DNA of 64,000 nt, from the NCBI RefSeq assembly GCF_012849375.1, contig NZ_CP051684.1, positions 806,001 through 870,000 on the forward strand, written 5' to 3'. Of this stretch, positions 8,635-17,465 are shown one piece after another. The stretch is from Duganella dendranthematis. GTDB lineage: Bacteria; Pseudomonadota; Gammaproteobacteria; Burkholderiales; Burkholderiaceae_D. Under the pieces are notes generated by a model. That model saw nothing but the letters and a program-made list of their open reading frames with translations, had not been told where the DNA came from and ran no database searches. The position numbers and the translations under genes are program-made. Positions within the stretch are counted from its first letter, which is position 1; each line of letters begins with the position of its first letter.

Positions 8635-10113
8635 TTATCCAAACAATCCGTGCAGATACCAGCGCGTTTCCGGTTCCGTCGCGCCGCTGTCGCGTTCCTT
8701 GAACAGCCAGTAGTGTGCGTTGTCCTCCCCTTGCGCCATGAAGTAATCGCGCGTCTGCATCGCGCCCCACCACCCTGATTCGATGCGCTCGCCGGTGGAG
8801 CGGATGCGCAGCGGCGAGCCGTAGTACGGGCGGTGGTCGCGCATCATCAGCGCAATCGGCTTGGGCAGCAGCCAGGTCGGACGCGGCAGGCTGCCGATGT
8901 CCGGCGGCAGTTGCGCGCGGGCTTCGGCCGGACGGATTTTAGTCTGGATGCTGACCCAGCTGTTGGCATGCTCGGGCCGGTAGTCGGCGTTGGGTGCGGC
9001 TTGCAGCACGTTGTCCGCGCCCAGCCGCGCAGCCAGCAGTTCCAGCAGGCGCTGCCAGTCTTCCTTGCTGCCGCCCGGTTCGGGAAAGAGCGATTCGCTG
9101 GGCGGCGCCATCGGCTGCACCTGCGGCGCTTCCAGGCACAGGCCGATGACCGGCGCCGGCAACTCCAGCTTGGCCAGCCGCTCCTTCAGCAGACGCACCA
9201 GATGCGTGTCTTTCCAGGTCGGTTCGGCCAGCATGATTTCCACCACTGTGGGCGGGCCGGCGATGCGGCCGCGCTCGTGCTCCAGCAGCAACTGGATGCG
9301 CTCGACCGCCAGTTGGTGCGCGCTCAGCCAGCCGGTCAATTGCAGCACCAGCCGGTGCGCGCCGAACAGCAGCGCTTCGGCATTTTCCACGCGGTCGAAC
9401 AGCTCCAGCTTGGCGTGGAAACTGGCCGGCGCCGCCAACCACTGGTGCAGCTCCGGCCGGGCGCCGTGGGCGTCGTCCAGCATGTCCAGCAAAGCGCGAC
9501 CGCAACGGCGCTGCAAGCCGGGACGCGGTAGGCTCCGCAGTTGGCCGATGGTCAGGCAACCGATGCCTTCCAACCAGTCCAGATAGGCGCGCGCCGGCGG
9601 CAGCAGCCCGGGCGGCAAGCCCTCCAGACGACGTTCAAGCGAGGCCATCGTCAAGCTGCGGCCGGCGTTGCTACGCGCCAGCATCCAGGCGCCGCGCGCG
9701 GTCGGCGCGCAGCTGAGCGTGCCGGTAAAGCCCAGCGCCCGCACGCTCTGCGCCACCCGATGGCACAGCGCGCGAATGCCGCCAAACAGGCGCAGGCTGG
9801 CGCCGACATCCAATAGCAGCGTGGCCTCTTCCGCCTCGGCCAGTTGCGGCGTAAATTGCAGCAGCGCCAGCGCGGTGGCCTGCAACGCTTCCGCTTCCAG
9901 CGGCAACGAGCGCTGCTGGAACTGCGTTTGCGGCGCCAGCATGATGGCGCCGCCGCGCCGCAAGCCCCGCCGTACGCCGGCTTCATACGCCGCCGCCGAC
10001 AGGGCGATCACGCGCTCCTGCTCCAGCACCACCGTGCCCTGGTCAGTTGACCAGCGCGGGCAGAATACTTCGAGCGGGAGCTGTGGCAGGTGTATCGCGA
10101 TCCAGAGGCGCAT
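8635..10113 (-). CDS. imuB: ImuB, DNA polymerase Y-family mutasome subunit
   Basis: A 492-residue Y-family polymerase-like protein of the SOS mutagenesis complex, starting MRLWIAIHLPQLPLEVFCPRW. In the ImuA-ImuB-DnaE2 mutasome, ImuB is catalytically inactive and bridges DnaE2 to the sliding clamp. Consistent with this, the first acidic motif reads WIAIHLPQLPLE rather than the DMDAFFA of active Y-polymerases. The gene overlaps imuA by 71 bases, so the two are translated from one mRNA, and a LexA box lies upstream of imuA. No dnaE2 is adjacent on this side, which is unusual. Confidence 0.92.
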   Translation of the reverse strand: MRLWIAIHLPQLPLEVFCPRWSTDQGTVVLEQERVIALSAAAYEAGVRRGLRRGGAIMLAPQTQFQQRSLPLEAEALQATALALLQFTPQLAEAEEATLLLDVGASLRLFGGIRALCHRVAQSVRALGFTGTLSCAPTARGAWMLARSNAGRSLTMASLERRLEGLPPGLLPPARAYLDWLEGIGCLTIGQLRSLPRPGLQRRCGRALLDMLDDAHGARPELHQWLAAPASFHAKLELFDRVENAEALLFGAHRLVLQLTGWLSAHQLAVERIQLLLEHERGRIAGPPTVVEIMLAEPTWKDTHLVRLLKERLAKLELPAPVIGLCLEAPQVQPMAPPSESLFPEPGGSKEDWQRLLELLAARLGADNVLQAAPNADYRPEHANSWVSIQTKIRPAEARAQLPPDIGSLPRPTWLLPKPIALMMRDHRPYYGSPLRIRSTGERIESGWWGAMQTRDYFMAQGEDNAHYWLFKERDSGATEPETRWYLHGLFG

Positions 10114-10735
10114 GGCGTTGCAGCAAAGCAGGGGTTAAAGGTAAGAACAAGGGCGTATCGCGTTGCGGTCCGCGCCGTTTGACAAAGCCGATGTCGACCC
10201 CGCCCGCTGCCGGTTTCAACGACAGCCGCAGCGGCGCCGGCGACGCGTCCTGCGCGGCCGCCAGCGGCCGCACCATGCAGAACAGGGTCTCGCCGCTTTG
10301 CGCCGCCAGGTGCAGCCGCCGCAGCGTTTCGCCGCGCGCCTGCTTTTGCCAGAACAGCAGCGCGCCGCAACAGCCGCTGCGCAGGATTTGTTCAGCCGCC
10401 CACAGCGCATCGCTGGCCTTGGCGCCGCTGCGCACCCACAGCAGTTGCGACGGCTCCAGCCCCAGCGCGGCCAGCGCCAGCGCTTGCGGCAAATGCGGCG
10501 GTTGCAGCAACACGATGGGACGCTTGTCCAGCGCGGCCAAGGCCGGCTGCAACAAACGCAGTTCACCAATGCCATGCTGCTGCACCAGCAGATCGATCAG
10601 CGTGCCCAGCGGCCAGCCGCCTCCCGGCAACTGCGCGGACAAGGCGGCAAAGCCTGTGTCCGCGCAGCGCGTGGCGCTATGCGCCAGTTGGTCCGCGCGC
10701 CAGAGCGACGGATGCAGGGTTTCCGGGTGTATCAT
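10043..10735 (-). CDS. imuA: ImuA, translesion-synthesis-associated RecA-like protein
   Basis: A 230-residue protein from ATG 10735 (MIHPETLHPSLWRADQLA); an upstream TTG at 10750 is less likely. It resembles the RecA/SulA-like ImuA family: LPGGGWPLGTLIDLLVQQHGIGEL matches the family's opening strand and Walker-like region, but without a canonical GxxxxGKT. ImuA recruits or modulates the mutasome with ImuB. The promoter region just upstream holds a LexA operator, so expression should follow DNA damage. Confidence 0.9.
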   Translation of the reverse strand: MIHPETLHPSLWRADQLAHSATRCADTGFAALSAQLPGGGWPLGTLIDLLVQQHGIGELRLLQPALAALDKRPIVLLQPPHLPQALALAALGLEPSQLLWVRSGAKASDALWAAEQILRSGCCGALLFWQKQARGETLRRLHLAAQSGETLFCMVRPLAAAQDASPAPLRLSLKPAAGGVDIGFVKRRGPQRDTPLFLPLTPALLQRHAPLDRDTPATAPARSILPALVN

Positions 10736-10755
10736 GGCATTGTACCGCAAAAATA

Positions 10756-10771
10756 CTGTATAAATACACAG
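10756..10771 (-). promoter_or_regulatory. LexA (SOS) box of the imuAB operon
   Basis: CTGTATAAATACACAG matches the proteobacterial LexA operator CTGT-N8-ACAG exactly, with an AT-rich core. It lies 20 bases upstream of the imuA start and within the intergenic space shared with the divergent antiporter-like gene. Confidence 0.9.
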
Positions 10772-10834
10772 TACTATCTACACCGTAGTTTGACAAGGTT
10801 TTTTTGCCTTTGCTGTACCATGTACCCAGGAGAA

Positions 10835-12106
10835 ATGATCAAAGGAAGCACTTTGCAAACGATACAACTGGTAGGCGCAATCCTGTTCGGTCTGGCACTG
10901 ATTCACACCTTCGCCGCCAAGTCTTTCGAGAAGCTGGCGCATCGTCATCCGCGTCATGCCGGCCTGTTCCATCTGCTGGGCGAAGTCGAGGTGGTGTTCG
11001 GGTTCTGGGCGTTTATCTTGATGATTGCACTGGCCTTGCTGAATGGCGGCCAGGCGGCCATCGCCTACGCCGAATCGCGCCAGTACACTGAGCCGCTGTT
11101 TGTGTTTGTGGTGATGGTGGTGGCGGCTTCGCGCCCCGTGATGGACTTCGTCCAGCGCGTCTTGTCGGCGCTGGCGCAATGGATGCCGGTGCGGGCCGAA
11201 CTGGCGCTGGTGTGGTTCGGCCTGGCGCTGGTGCCGCTGACCGGTTCGCTGATCACCGAGCCGGCCGCAATGACGCTGGCGGCGCTGATGCTGGCGCCGC
11301 TCATCTTCCGCGACGGCATGCCGGAATGGTTGAAGTATGCGGCGCTGGGCGTGCTGTTCGTGAACATTTCCATCGGCGGCATGCTGACCGCCTACGCCGC
11401 GCCGCCGGTGCTGATGGTGGCCGCCACCTGGGATTGGGACACCGCCCACATGGCGGCGCACTTTGGATGGAAGGCCGTGATCGCGGTACTGATCAACGCC
11501 ACCGTGATCAGCTTCATGCTGCGCAAGCATTTGCGGGCATCGGCACCGGCCGCCTTGGCTGACAAGGCGCCGGCGGTGCCATGGGCCGTGACGCTGATCC
11601 ATCTGGGCTTCCTGGCGGCAGTGGTGGTGCTGGGTCATCATGTCGAACTGTTCCTCGGCATATTCATGCTGTTCCTCGGCTTTACCACCGCCTACCAGCG
11701 CTACCAGAGTCCGCTGATCATCAAGGAAGGCTTGCTGGTCGGCTTCTTTCTGGCCGGGCTGGTGGTGCTGGGCGGAATGCAGCAATGGTGGCTGCAACCG
11801 ATCGTCGAAAGCCTGTCGCCGCTGGCGCTGTTCTTCGGCGCGATGAGCCTGACGGCCATCACCGACAACGCCGCCCTCACCTATCTCGGCTCGCTGATCG
11901 ACGGCATCTCGCCGCATGCGCAATACATGCTGATGGCCGGCGCCGTCACCGGCGGCGGCCTGACAGTGATCGCCAACGCGCCGAATCCGGCCGGCGCCTC
12001 GCTGTTGCGGCGCGGCTTCCGCGACGAATCCATCGGCGCCCTCGGCCTGCTGGCCGGCGCGCTGGCCCCCACCGCAGTCGCGGCGCTGGCCTTCCTGTTG
12101 TTGTAA
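10835..12106 (+). CDS. Multi-pass membrane protein, putative Na+/H+ antiporter family
   Basis: About 423 residues with ten or more hydrophobic helices. Notable segments are LVGAILFGLALIHTF at the N-terminus, a conserved HLLGEVEVVFGFWAF loop, SLTAITDNAALTYLGSL with polar residues inside a hydrophobic stretch, and GGGLTVIANAPNPAG near the C-terminus. The last two resemble the substrate-binding half-helices of the ArsB/NhaD ion-transporter superfamily, which supports the putative Na+/H+ antiporter assignment. The start is uncertain: ATG 10835 sits very close to AGGAG, whereas TTG 10853 has AAGGAA at better spacing. The gene is divergent from imuA and shares its LexA-containing intergenic region. 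The ion is not proven. Confidence 0.75.
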   Translation: MIKGSTLQTIQLVGAILFGLALIHTFAAKSFEKLAHRHPRHAGLFHLLGEVEVVFGFWAFILMIALALLNGGQAAIAYAESRQYTEPLFVFVVMVVAASRPVMDFVQRVLSALAQWMPVRAELALVWFGLALVPLTGSLITEPAAMTLAALMLAPLIFRDGMPEWLKYAALGVLFVNISIGGMLTAYAAPPVLMVAATWDWDTAHMAAHFGWKAVIAVLINATVISFMLRKHLRASAPAALADKAPAVPWAVTLIHLGFLAAVVVLGHHVELFLGIFMLFLGFTTAYQRYQSPLIIKEGLLVGFFLAGLVVLGGMQQWWLQPIVESLSPLALFFGAMSLTAITDNAALTYLGSLIDGISPHAQYMLMAGAVTGGGLTVIANAPNPAGASLLRRGFRDESIGALGLLAGALAPTAVAALAFLLL

Positions 12107-12113
12107 GTAAGGC

Positions 12114-13244
12114 CTAGCGCTGGTGGCGCGAGAAGAATTCCAGCAGCATTTTGCTGGCGTCGGGACCGGCCTTGGCGTTGAAGGCGAGCGCGGGATCGCC
12201 GCCGCTCCAGGCGTGTTCCAGTTGTTCGATGTGGGCGATGCGCAGCATGAGTTTGCGGCCGACGTACAAGTCGTGCAGCTGGTGCGCGTTGTGGCGGCCT
12301 TTCGGTTTGAACGTGACTTTGGCCGGGCCGGTGAGGCGGTTCAGCAGCATGCTTTGGCGCGCCAGCTGGATTTGGTTGATGGGGCGGACCACGTTGTCGC
12401 CAGCGCCTTGCAGCAGGATCGCCGGCATCCCGGGAAAGTGCGGCTGGCGTTGCAGCAAATCGTGGACGGCGGTGTCGGTCCGCAGTCCGGCGCCGTGTTT
12501 CATCACGCCCAGCGCGCCGAGCGTGTTGTGGCCCGCGCCGAACACGGGACCGGAGTGCAGACCGACGGCGGCGAATAATCGCGGGTGGTTCAGCGCCAGG
12601 ATGTTGGCCATGCCGGCGCCGGCCGATATGCCGGCCACGTAGATGCGTGAGCGGTCGATAGCGTACTGTGTCAGCACCTGGTGGACCATGGCGAGGATGG
12701 TCGGGACATCGCCGCCGCCCTCCTGCGTGGCGCGGTCGTACCATTTCCAGCAGCGCTGCGGCTGGATGGTGGCGAGTTGCTGCGGATAGAGCACAGCGTA
12801 GCCCTTCTTCTCGGCCCACAAATTCATGCGCGTGCCTTGCGCGAACTGGGTGGCGGTCTGGTGGCAGCCGTGCAGCATCACGACTAGCGGCATGCCTTTG
12901 CGTTCGGCGCGCTCTGGAAGCTGGTTGGGCAGGTAAAGCCAGTAGCTCATACGTTGCCCGGCGGCGGTCAGCACGTGGGCGGAGAGCCATTTGCCCGGCG
13001 CGACGGCGGACGGGCGAAGGGTCGGCGTCGCGGTAGTGCGCGGTGTGCGGGTTTTGGCGGCGGGACGTGGTGCGGACGGCTTGGTGAAGGATGTGGTGGG
13101 AGATTTGGCGGCGAGCGGCTTTACGCGTGGGCGCCGAGGCTTGGGCTTCGGCTTGGCCGGCGGCGTCGCCATGGCGACGAATAGCTTGGCCGTGCGCGTG
13201 CCGGCGCGAATCAGACTACGCAGCAGCTTTCCGGATTTGGCCAT
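12114..13244 (-). CDS. PHB depolymerase-family esterase (LpqC type)
   Basis: A 376-residue protein starting at ATG 13244, which has a GGGAG ribosome binding site; the longer open frame upstream is not convincing. After a basic, Pro/Lys/Ala-rich N-terminal region (to about residue 90) comes the esterase domain: SYWLYLPNQLP, oxyanion motif MLHGCHQTATQFA, and nucleophile elbow GISAGAGMA. A late His near HAWSGGDP completes the probable triad. This family includes intracellular and secreted PHB depolymerases and feruloyl esterases. No clear signal peptide is seen. The gene is convergent with the antiporter-like gene, 7 bases apart. Confidence 0.88.
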   Translation of the reverse strand: MAKSGKLLRSLIRAGTRTAKLFVAMATPPAKPKPKPRRPRVKPLAAKSPTTSFTKPSAPRPAAKTRTPRTTATPTLRPSAVAPGKWLSAHVLTAAGQRMSYWLYLPNQLPERAERKGMPLVVMLHGCHQTATQFAQGTRMNLWAEKKGYAVLYPQQLATIQPQRCWKWYDRATQEGGGDVPTILAMVHQVLTQYAIDRSRIYVAGISAGAGMANILALNHPRLFAAVGLHSGPVFGAGHNTLGALGVMKHGAGLRTDTAVHDLLQRQPHFPGMPAILLQGAGDNVVRPINQIQLARQSMLLNRLTGPAKVTFKPKGRHNAHQLHDLYVGRKLMLRIAHIEQLEHAWSGGDPALAFNAKAGPDASKMLLEFFSRHQR

Positions 13245-13308
13245 CGCAACGTCTCCCTGTTGCCACAGTCTACCTGAAAGCCGCCGCGTCAAGCGTGCGA
13301 CAAGCCGC

Positions 13309-16300
13309 TCAGCGTTGCATGGACTCCCATACTTTAAGCAAGCGCTTGGCCGATACCGGCATCGGCGTGCGCAGCTCCTGCGCAAACAGCGACACGCGCA
13401 GCTCCTCCAGCATCCAGCGGAATTCCACCATCTTCGGATCGGTGTTCTTGCCGGCCGATTTGTCGCGGCTCGCACGCAGGTAAGCCGCAGCGGCTTGCTG
13501 CCACTCCGCCATCAGCTTGGTATCGCGCGCGGGATCGCCGCGCAGCTTTTCGATCCGCACATTCATCGCCTTCAGATAGCGCGGGAAGTGCGCCAGCTGG
13601 CTGTAGTCGTTCTCCTGCAGGAAGCGCTTGTGCACCAGGCCTTGCAACTGCTGCTGCATGTCCTGCGCCGCCTGCTGTGACAAGCCTTGCAGGCGTTTCG
13701 GCAGGCCGTGGAATTCGGTCAGCACTTGCGACAGCAGGCGCGCGATCTCGTTCACCAGCAGCACCAGGCGCGATTTTCCTTCGTCCTTGCGCTTGGCGAA
13801 ACTGGCGGCGTCGATCGGCAGCGGGTCTTGCAGGCACGCGATGTCCAGCGCCTTGTTGATAATCTGCTCGCGCAGCTCTTCCTGCGTGCCCATGCTCATG
13901 AACTGCATGCCCATTTGCTGCAGGTTGGGGATGCTCTTTTCGATGAACTTGATCTGATCCTTCATCTGCAAGGCGAACAACCGGCGCAAGCCGACGCGGT
14001 GCGTGCGCGCCGCCACTGTTGGATCGTCGAAGACTTCCAGATCGCAGTGCGTGACCTTGTCCACCAGCGCCGGGAAGCCGATCAGCGTCAGCTTGCCCTG
14101 GGCGATTTCCAGCAGTTCCGGCAGTTCGCCGAAGGTCCACGAGGTCAGGTTGGTCAGCGTAATGTTGCTGGCTGGCGCGCTGGACTTGGCTGCATCAGGC
14201 GTCGCATGGGCGCCGGCTTTCGCCGGTGCGACGGCCTTCGCTGGCACCACGGCGCGCGCGGCGACGGTCGATTGCGGGCCGGAAGCCTCTGCCATCTTCT
14301 GGAAGCTCTCGCGCGCCTGCGTGCCGTATTCTGCCTGCAAAGTGGCGAGGTTGCGGCCCATGTCCAGCTGGCGGCCATGCTCGTCGATCACCTTGAAGTT
14401 CATGAAGTGGTGCGCCGGCAGCGTTTCCGGCTTGAAGTCGGTGGTCAGCGGCGTTACCGTGATCTCCTTGCGGATATCGGCGATGATCGCGTCAATCAAC
14501 TCGCCGCGACCGAAAGCGTGCTTCTCCTCCACGCGCTCGCAGAACTTGGCGGCGTAATCCGGCAGCGGCACGCAATGGCGACGCAGTTTCTGCGGCAGGG
14601 ATTTCAGCAGCAAATGCACCTTCTCCTTCAACATGCCCGGCACCAGCCATTCGCAGCGTTCGCGCGACAGCTGATTCAATGCATACAGCGGCACCGCCAG
14701 CGTCACCCCATCGCGCACGCTGCCCGGTTCGAAGTGATAGGTCAGCGCCAGCTCCAGGCCGGATACGCTCATCTTCTTCGGGAACAGGTCGGTGGTCACG
14801 CCGGCCGCCTCGTGGCGCATCAGCTCATCGCGGTTCAGGAACAGCAGCTTGGGCTCCTGCGCCGTCACGTCCTTGTGCCACTTCTCGAAGCCGGCGCCGT
14901 TGACCACATCGGCCGGCAGCAGCTTGTCGTAGAAGGCGGCGATCAGTTCATCGTCCACCAGCACGTCCTGACGGCGCGACTTGTGTTCGAGGTTCTCGAT
15001 CTCTTTAATCAGCTTGTGGTTGTGGGCGAAGAACGGCGCGCGCGTCTCGTAATCGCCGCCGACCAGCGCATCGCGAATAAAGATCTCGCGCGCCTCTGCG
15101 GGATTGAACAAGCCGTAGTTGATGCGGCGCTGACTGTACACCACCAGGCCATACAAGGTGGCGCGCTCGGACGCGGTGACCTGCGCCGATTTTTTCTCCC
15201 AGCGCGGCTCGCCCCACGATTTTTTCAGCAGGTGGCCACCGATCTTTTCCAGCCACTCCGGCTGGATCTGCGCGATGCAGCGCGCGTACAGGCGCGTGGT
15301 GTCCACCAGCTCCGCCGCCATGATCCATTTGCCCGGCTTTTTGCTCAGCGAAGAACCCGGCCAGATATTGAACTTGATGCCACGCGCGCCGAGGAAGCCG
15401 GGATCGTCTTCCATCTTGAAGCCGACATTGCCCAGCAAGCCAGTCAGCAGCGCCATGTGCAGGTTCTCGTAAGTGGCCGGCGCTTCGTTCAGGCGCCAGC
15501 CCTGCTCTTTGACGATGGTGAGCAGTTGCGAGTGCACGTCGCGCCATTCGCGCAGGCGCAGTTGCGACAGGAAGTTGGTGCGGCAGTTGTCCTGCAGCTG
15601 GCGGTTGGTCTTCTTGTGCTCAATCGCGTTTTCGAACCAGCGCCAGATCTTGATATAGCTGAGGAATTCGGACTTCTCGTCGGCGAACTTCTTGTGCGCT
15701 TCGTCGGCGGCCTGCTGGTGCTCCATCGGCCGGTCGCGCGGATCCTGCACCGACAGTGCCGACGCGATGATCAGCACTTCGGTCAGGCAGACGTTGTCCA
15801 GCGCCGCCAGAATCATGCGGCCCACACGCGGGTCCAGCGGCAGCTTGGCCAGCTTGGTGCCGAGTGGCGTGATCTGGTTGTATTCATCGACCGCACCGAG
15901 TTCCTGCAGCAGCTGGTAGCCGTCGGCGATGGCGCGCGCCAGCGGCGGTTCGATGAACGGGAAGGTCTCCACATCGGCCAGATGCAAGGTCTTCATGCGC
16001 AGGATGACGGAGGCCAGCGACGAGCGCAAGATCTCCGGCTCGGTAAATTTAGGCCGCTGCAGGAAGTCCTGTTCGTCGTACAAGCGGATGCAGACGCCAT
16101 CGGCCACGCGGCCGCATCGGCCGGCGCGCTGGTTGGCGGCCGATTGCGCGATCGGCTCGATCTGCAACTGCTCTACCTTGTTGCGGTAGCTGTAGCGCTT
16201 CACGCGCGCCAGGCCGGCATCCACCACGTAGCGGATGCCGGGCACGGTCAGCGAGGTCTCGGCCACGTTGGTGGACAGGACGATGCGGCGCGCATTGGTC

Positions 16301-17418
16301 AGTTTGAATACGCGCTCCTGCTCTTCGGCCGACAGGCGGGCGAACAGCGGCAGGATTTCCACGTGCGGCGGATGGTGCTTGCGCAGGGCTTCGGCGGCGT
16401 CGCGGATTTCGCGCTCGCCGGGCAGGAACACCAGGATGTCGCCGGAGCCGATGCGCGCTACTTCGTCCACACCGTCAATCACGGCGTCCATCAGATCGCG
16501 CTTTTCGCGGGCGGCGGCGGTGCGCGCGCCCTTGCCTTCGGCGTTGGCCACTGCCGGCGCATTTGCCCCACCCACCACGTCGCTTTCGATCGGGCGATAG
16601 CGCACTTCCACTTTATACAGGCGGCCCGAGACCTCGATCACCGGCGCCGGCTTCTCCGGCGTGCCAAAGTGGCGCGCGAAGCGGTCGGCGTCGATGGTCG
16701 CCGAGGTGATGATGATCTTCAGGTCCGGACGGCGCGGCAGCAGCTGTTTCAGGTAGCCGAGCAGGAAGTCGATGTTCAGGCTGCGTTCGTGCGCTTCATC
16801 GATGATGATGGTGTCGTAGGCCTTGAGCAGCGGGTCGCTTTGCGTTTCGGTCAGCAGGATACCGTCGGTCATCAGCTTGATGTAGGCGCCTTTTTGCAGC
16901 GTGTCGGCGAAGCGGACCTTGAAGCCTACGTGTTCGCCCAGCGGCGAGCCCAGTTCCGCGGCGATGCGCTTGGCGGTCGACGAGGCGGCGATGCGGCGCG
17001 GCTGGGTGTGGCCGATCATGCCTTTTTGGCCACGTCCCAGTTCCAGGCAGATCTTCGGCAGCTGGGTGGTTTTACCGGAACCGGTTTCGCCGGAGACGAT
17101 GACGACCTGGTTGTTTTGCAGCGCTTCGGCGATTTCCTGGCGGCGGCCGGAGACCGGCAGGTCTTCCGGGAAGGTGATCGGCGGCAGCGGATTGCGGAAA
17201 TTGCGCTCGGCCTCGCGCGCGGCCAGTTGCTCCGGGGTGAGCCGAGGCTTGGGCTCGCGGCGCGGACGGTTTTCGGTGCCCGGCGGCGTGCGTGGTCCGC
17301 GCCCGCCACCCCGCACTGCGGCCACAGGGGTCTGACCCCGCACGGGGTCAGACCCCGCCTCGGTTCGGGGTGCAGCGGCGCTTTGGAAGTTTTTTTGCTT
17401 GTTGCTGGCTTCTGACAT
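13309..17418 (-). CDS. hrpA: HrpA, DEAH-box ATP-dependent RNA helicase
   Basis: A 1369-residue helicase, close to the family's ~1300. Motif I GETGSGKT is at residues 110-117, motif II DEAH in IIIDEAHERS, motif III ITSATID, and motif VI QRAGRCGR, followed by the HA2/OB region and the C-terminal DUF3418 half. HrpA acts in mRNA processing and rescue of stalled ribosomes. Two parts look like repeat insertions that stayed in frame: residues about 21-31 (AGSDPVRGQTP) are encoded by a perfect palindrome at 17327-17356, and a PAKAVAPAKAGAHAT stretch near residue 1065 is encoded by a REP-like hairpin at about 14204-14232. The gene is divergent from argA. Confidence 0.96.
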   Translation of the reverse strand: MSEASNKQKNFQSAAAPRTEAGSDPVRGQTPVAAVRGGGRGPRTPPGTENRPRREPKPRLTPEQLAAREAERNFRNPLPPITFPEDLPVSGRRQEIAEALQNNQVVIVSGETGSGKTTQLPKICLELGRGQKGMIGHTQPRRIAASSTAKRIAAELGSPLGEHVGFKVRFADTLQKGAYIKLMTDGILLTETQSDPLLKAYDTIIIDEAHERSLNIDFLLGYLKQLLPRRPDLKIIITSATIDADRFARHFGTPEKPAPVIEVSGRLYKVEVRYRPIESDVVGGANAPAVANAEGKGARTAAAREKRDLMDAVIDGVDEVARIGSGDILVFLPGEREIRDAAEALRKHHPPHVEILPLFARLSAEEQERVFKLTNARRIVLSTNVAETSLTVPGIRYVVDAGLARVKRYSYRNKVEQLQIEPIAQSAANQRAGRCGRVADGVCIRLYDEQDFLQRPKFTEPEILRSSLASVILRMKTLHLADVETFPFIEPPLARAIADGYQLLQELGAVDEYNQITPLGTKLAKLPLDPRVGRMILAALDNVCLTEVLIIASALSVQDPRDRPMEHQQAADEAHKKFADEKSEFLSYIKIWRWFENAIEHKKTNRQLQDNCRTNFLSQLRLREWRDVHSQLLTIVKEQGWRLNEAPATYENLHMALLTGLLGNVGFKMEDDPGFLGARGIKFNIWPGSSLSKKPGKWIMAAELVDTTRLYARCIAQIQPEWLEKIGGHLLKKSWGEPRWEKKSAQVTASERATLYGLVVYSQRRINYGLFNPAEAREIFIRDALVGGDYETRAPFFAHNHKLIKEIENLEHKSRRQDVLVDDELIAAFYDKLLPADVVNGAGFEKWHKDVTAQEPKLLFLNRDELMRHEAAGVTTDLFPKKMSVSGLELALTYHFEPGSVRDGVTLAVPLYALNQLSRERCEWLVPGMLKEKVHLLLKSLPQKLRRHCVPLPDYAAKFCERVEEKHAFGRGELIDAIIADIRKEITVTPLTTDFKPETLPAHHFMNFKVIDEHGRQLDMGRNLATLQAEYGTQARESFQKMAEASGPQSTVAARAVVPAKAVAPAKAGAHATPDAAKSSAPASNITLTNLTSWTFGELPELLEIAQGKLTLIGFPALVDKVTHCDLEVFDDPTVAARTHRVGLRRLFALQMKDQIKFIEKSIPNLQQMGMQFMSMGTQEELREQIINKALDIACLQDPLPIDAASFAKRKDEGKSRLVLLVNEIARLLSQVLTEFHGLPKRLQGLSQQAAQDMQQQLQGLVHKRFLQENDYSQLAHFPRYLKAMNVRIEKLRGDPARDTKLMAEWQQAAAAYLRASRDKSAGKNTDPKMVEFRWMLEELRVSLFAQELRTPMPVSAKRLLKVWESMQR
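14204..14232. repeat. REP-like hairpin inside the hrpA coding sequence
   Basis: CATGGGCGCCGGC, then TTTC, then GCCGGTGCGACG forms a stem-loop whose core layout (CATGGG, GC-rich arm, TTTC loop, GC-rich arm, GACG) matches the intergenic hairpin at 19100-19119 read on the opposite strand. In hrpA it encodes the VAPAKAGAHAT peptide, typical of in-frame REP insertions. Confidence 0.65.
17327..17356. repeat. Perfect GGGGTCTGACCCC palindrome inside the 5' end of hrpA
   Basis: Two 13-bp arms, GGGGTCTGACCCC (17327-17339) and GGGGTCAGACCCC (17344-17356), are exact reverse complements separated by GCAC. Each arm is itself nearly palindromic. It lies in the unconserved N-terminal extension of HrpA, ahead of the helicase core. 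Confidence 0.85.
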
Positions 17419-17465
17419 TGTTTTTTACAAAGGTATTTGGCGCGGACGTCGCGCCCCGAATTATA

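Noticed and set aside
10790..10820. Sigma-70 promoter TTGACA-N17/18 for the antiporter-like gene
   Set aside because: The -35 is perfect, but the matching -10 (TGTACC) is poor, so it was not listed as a feature.
10163..10834. Upstream extension of the antiporter-like open frame across imuA
   Set aside because: This part is antisense to imuA and crosses the LexA box; the membrane protein begins only after 10820.
13687..17415. A 1242-codon open frame on the plus strand opposite hrpA
   Set aside because: It is the antisense shadow of a conserved helicase in GC-rich DNA: His/Arg/Gln-rich, no domain, no ribosome binding site.
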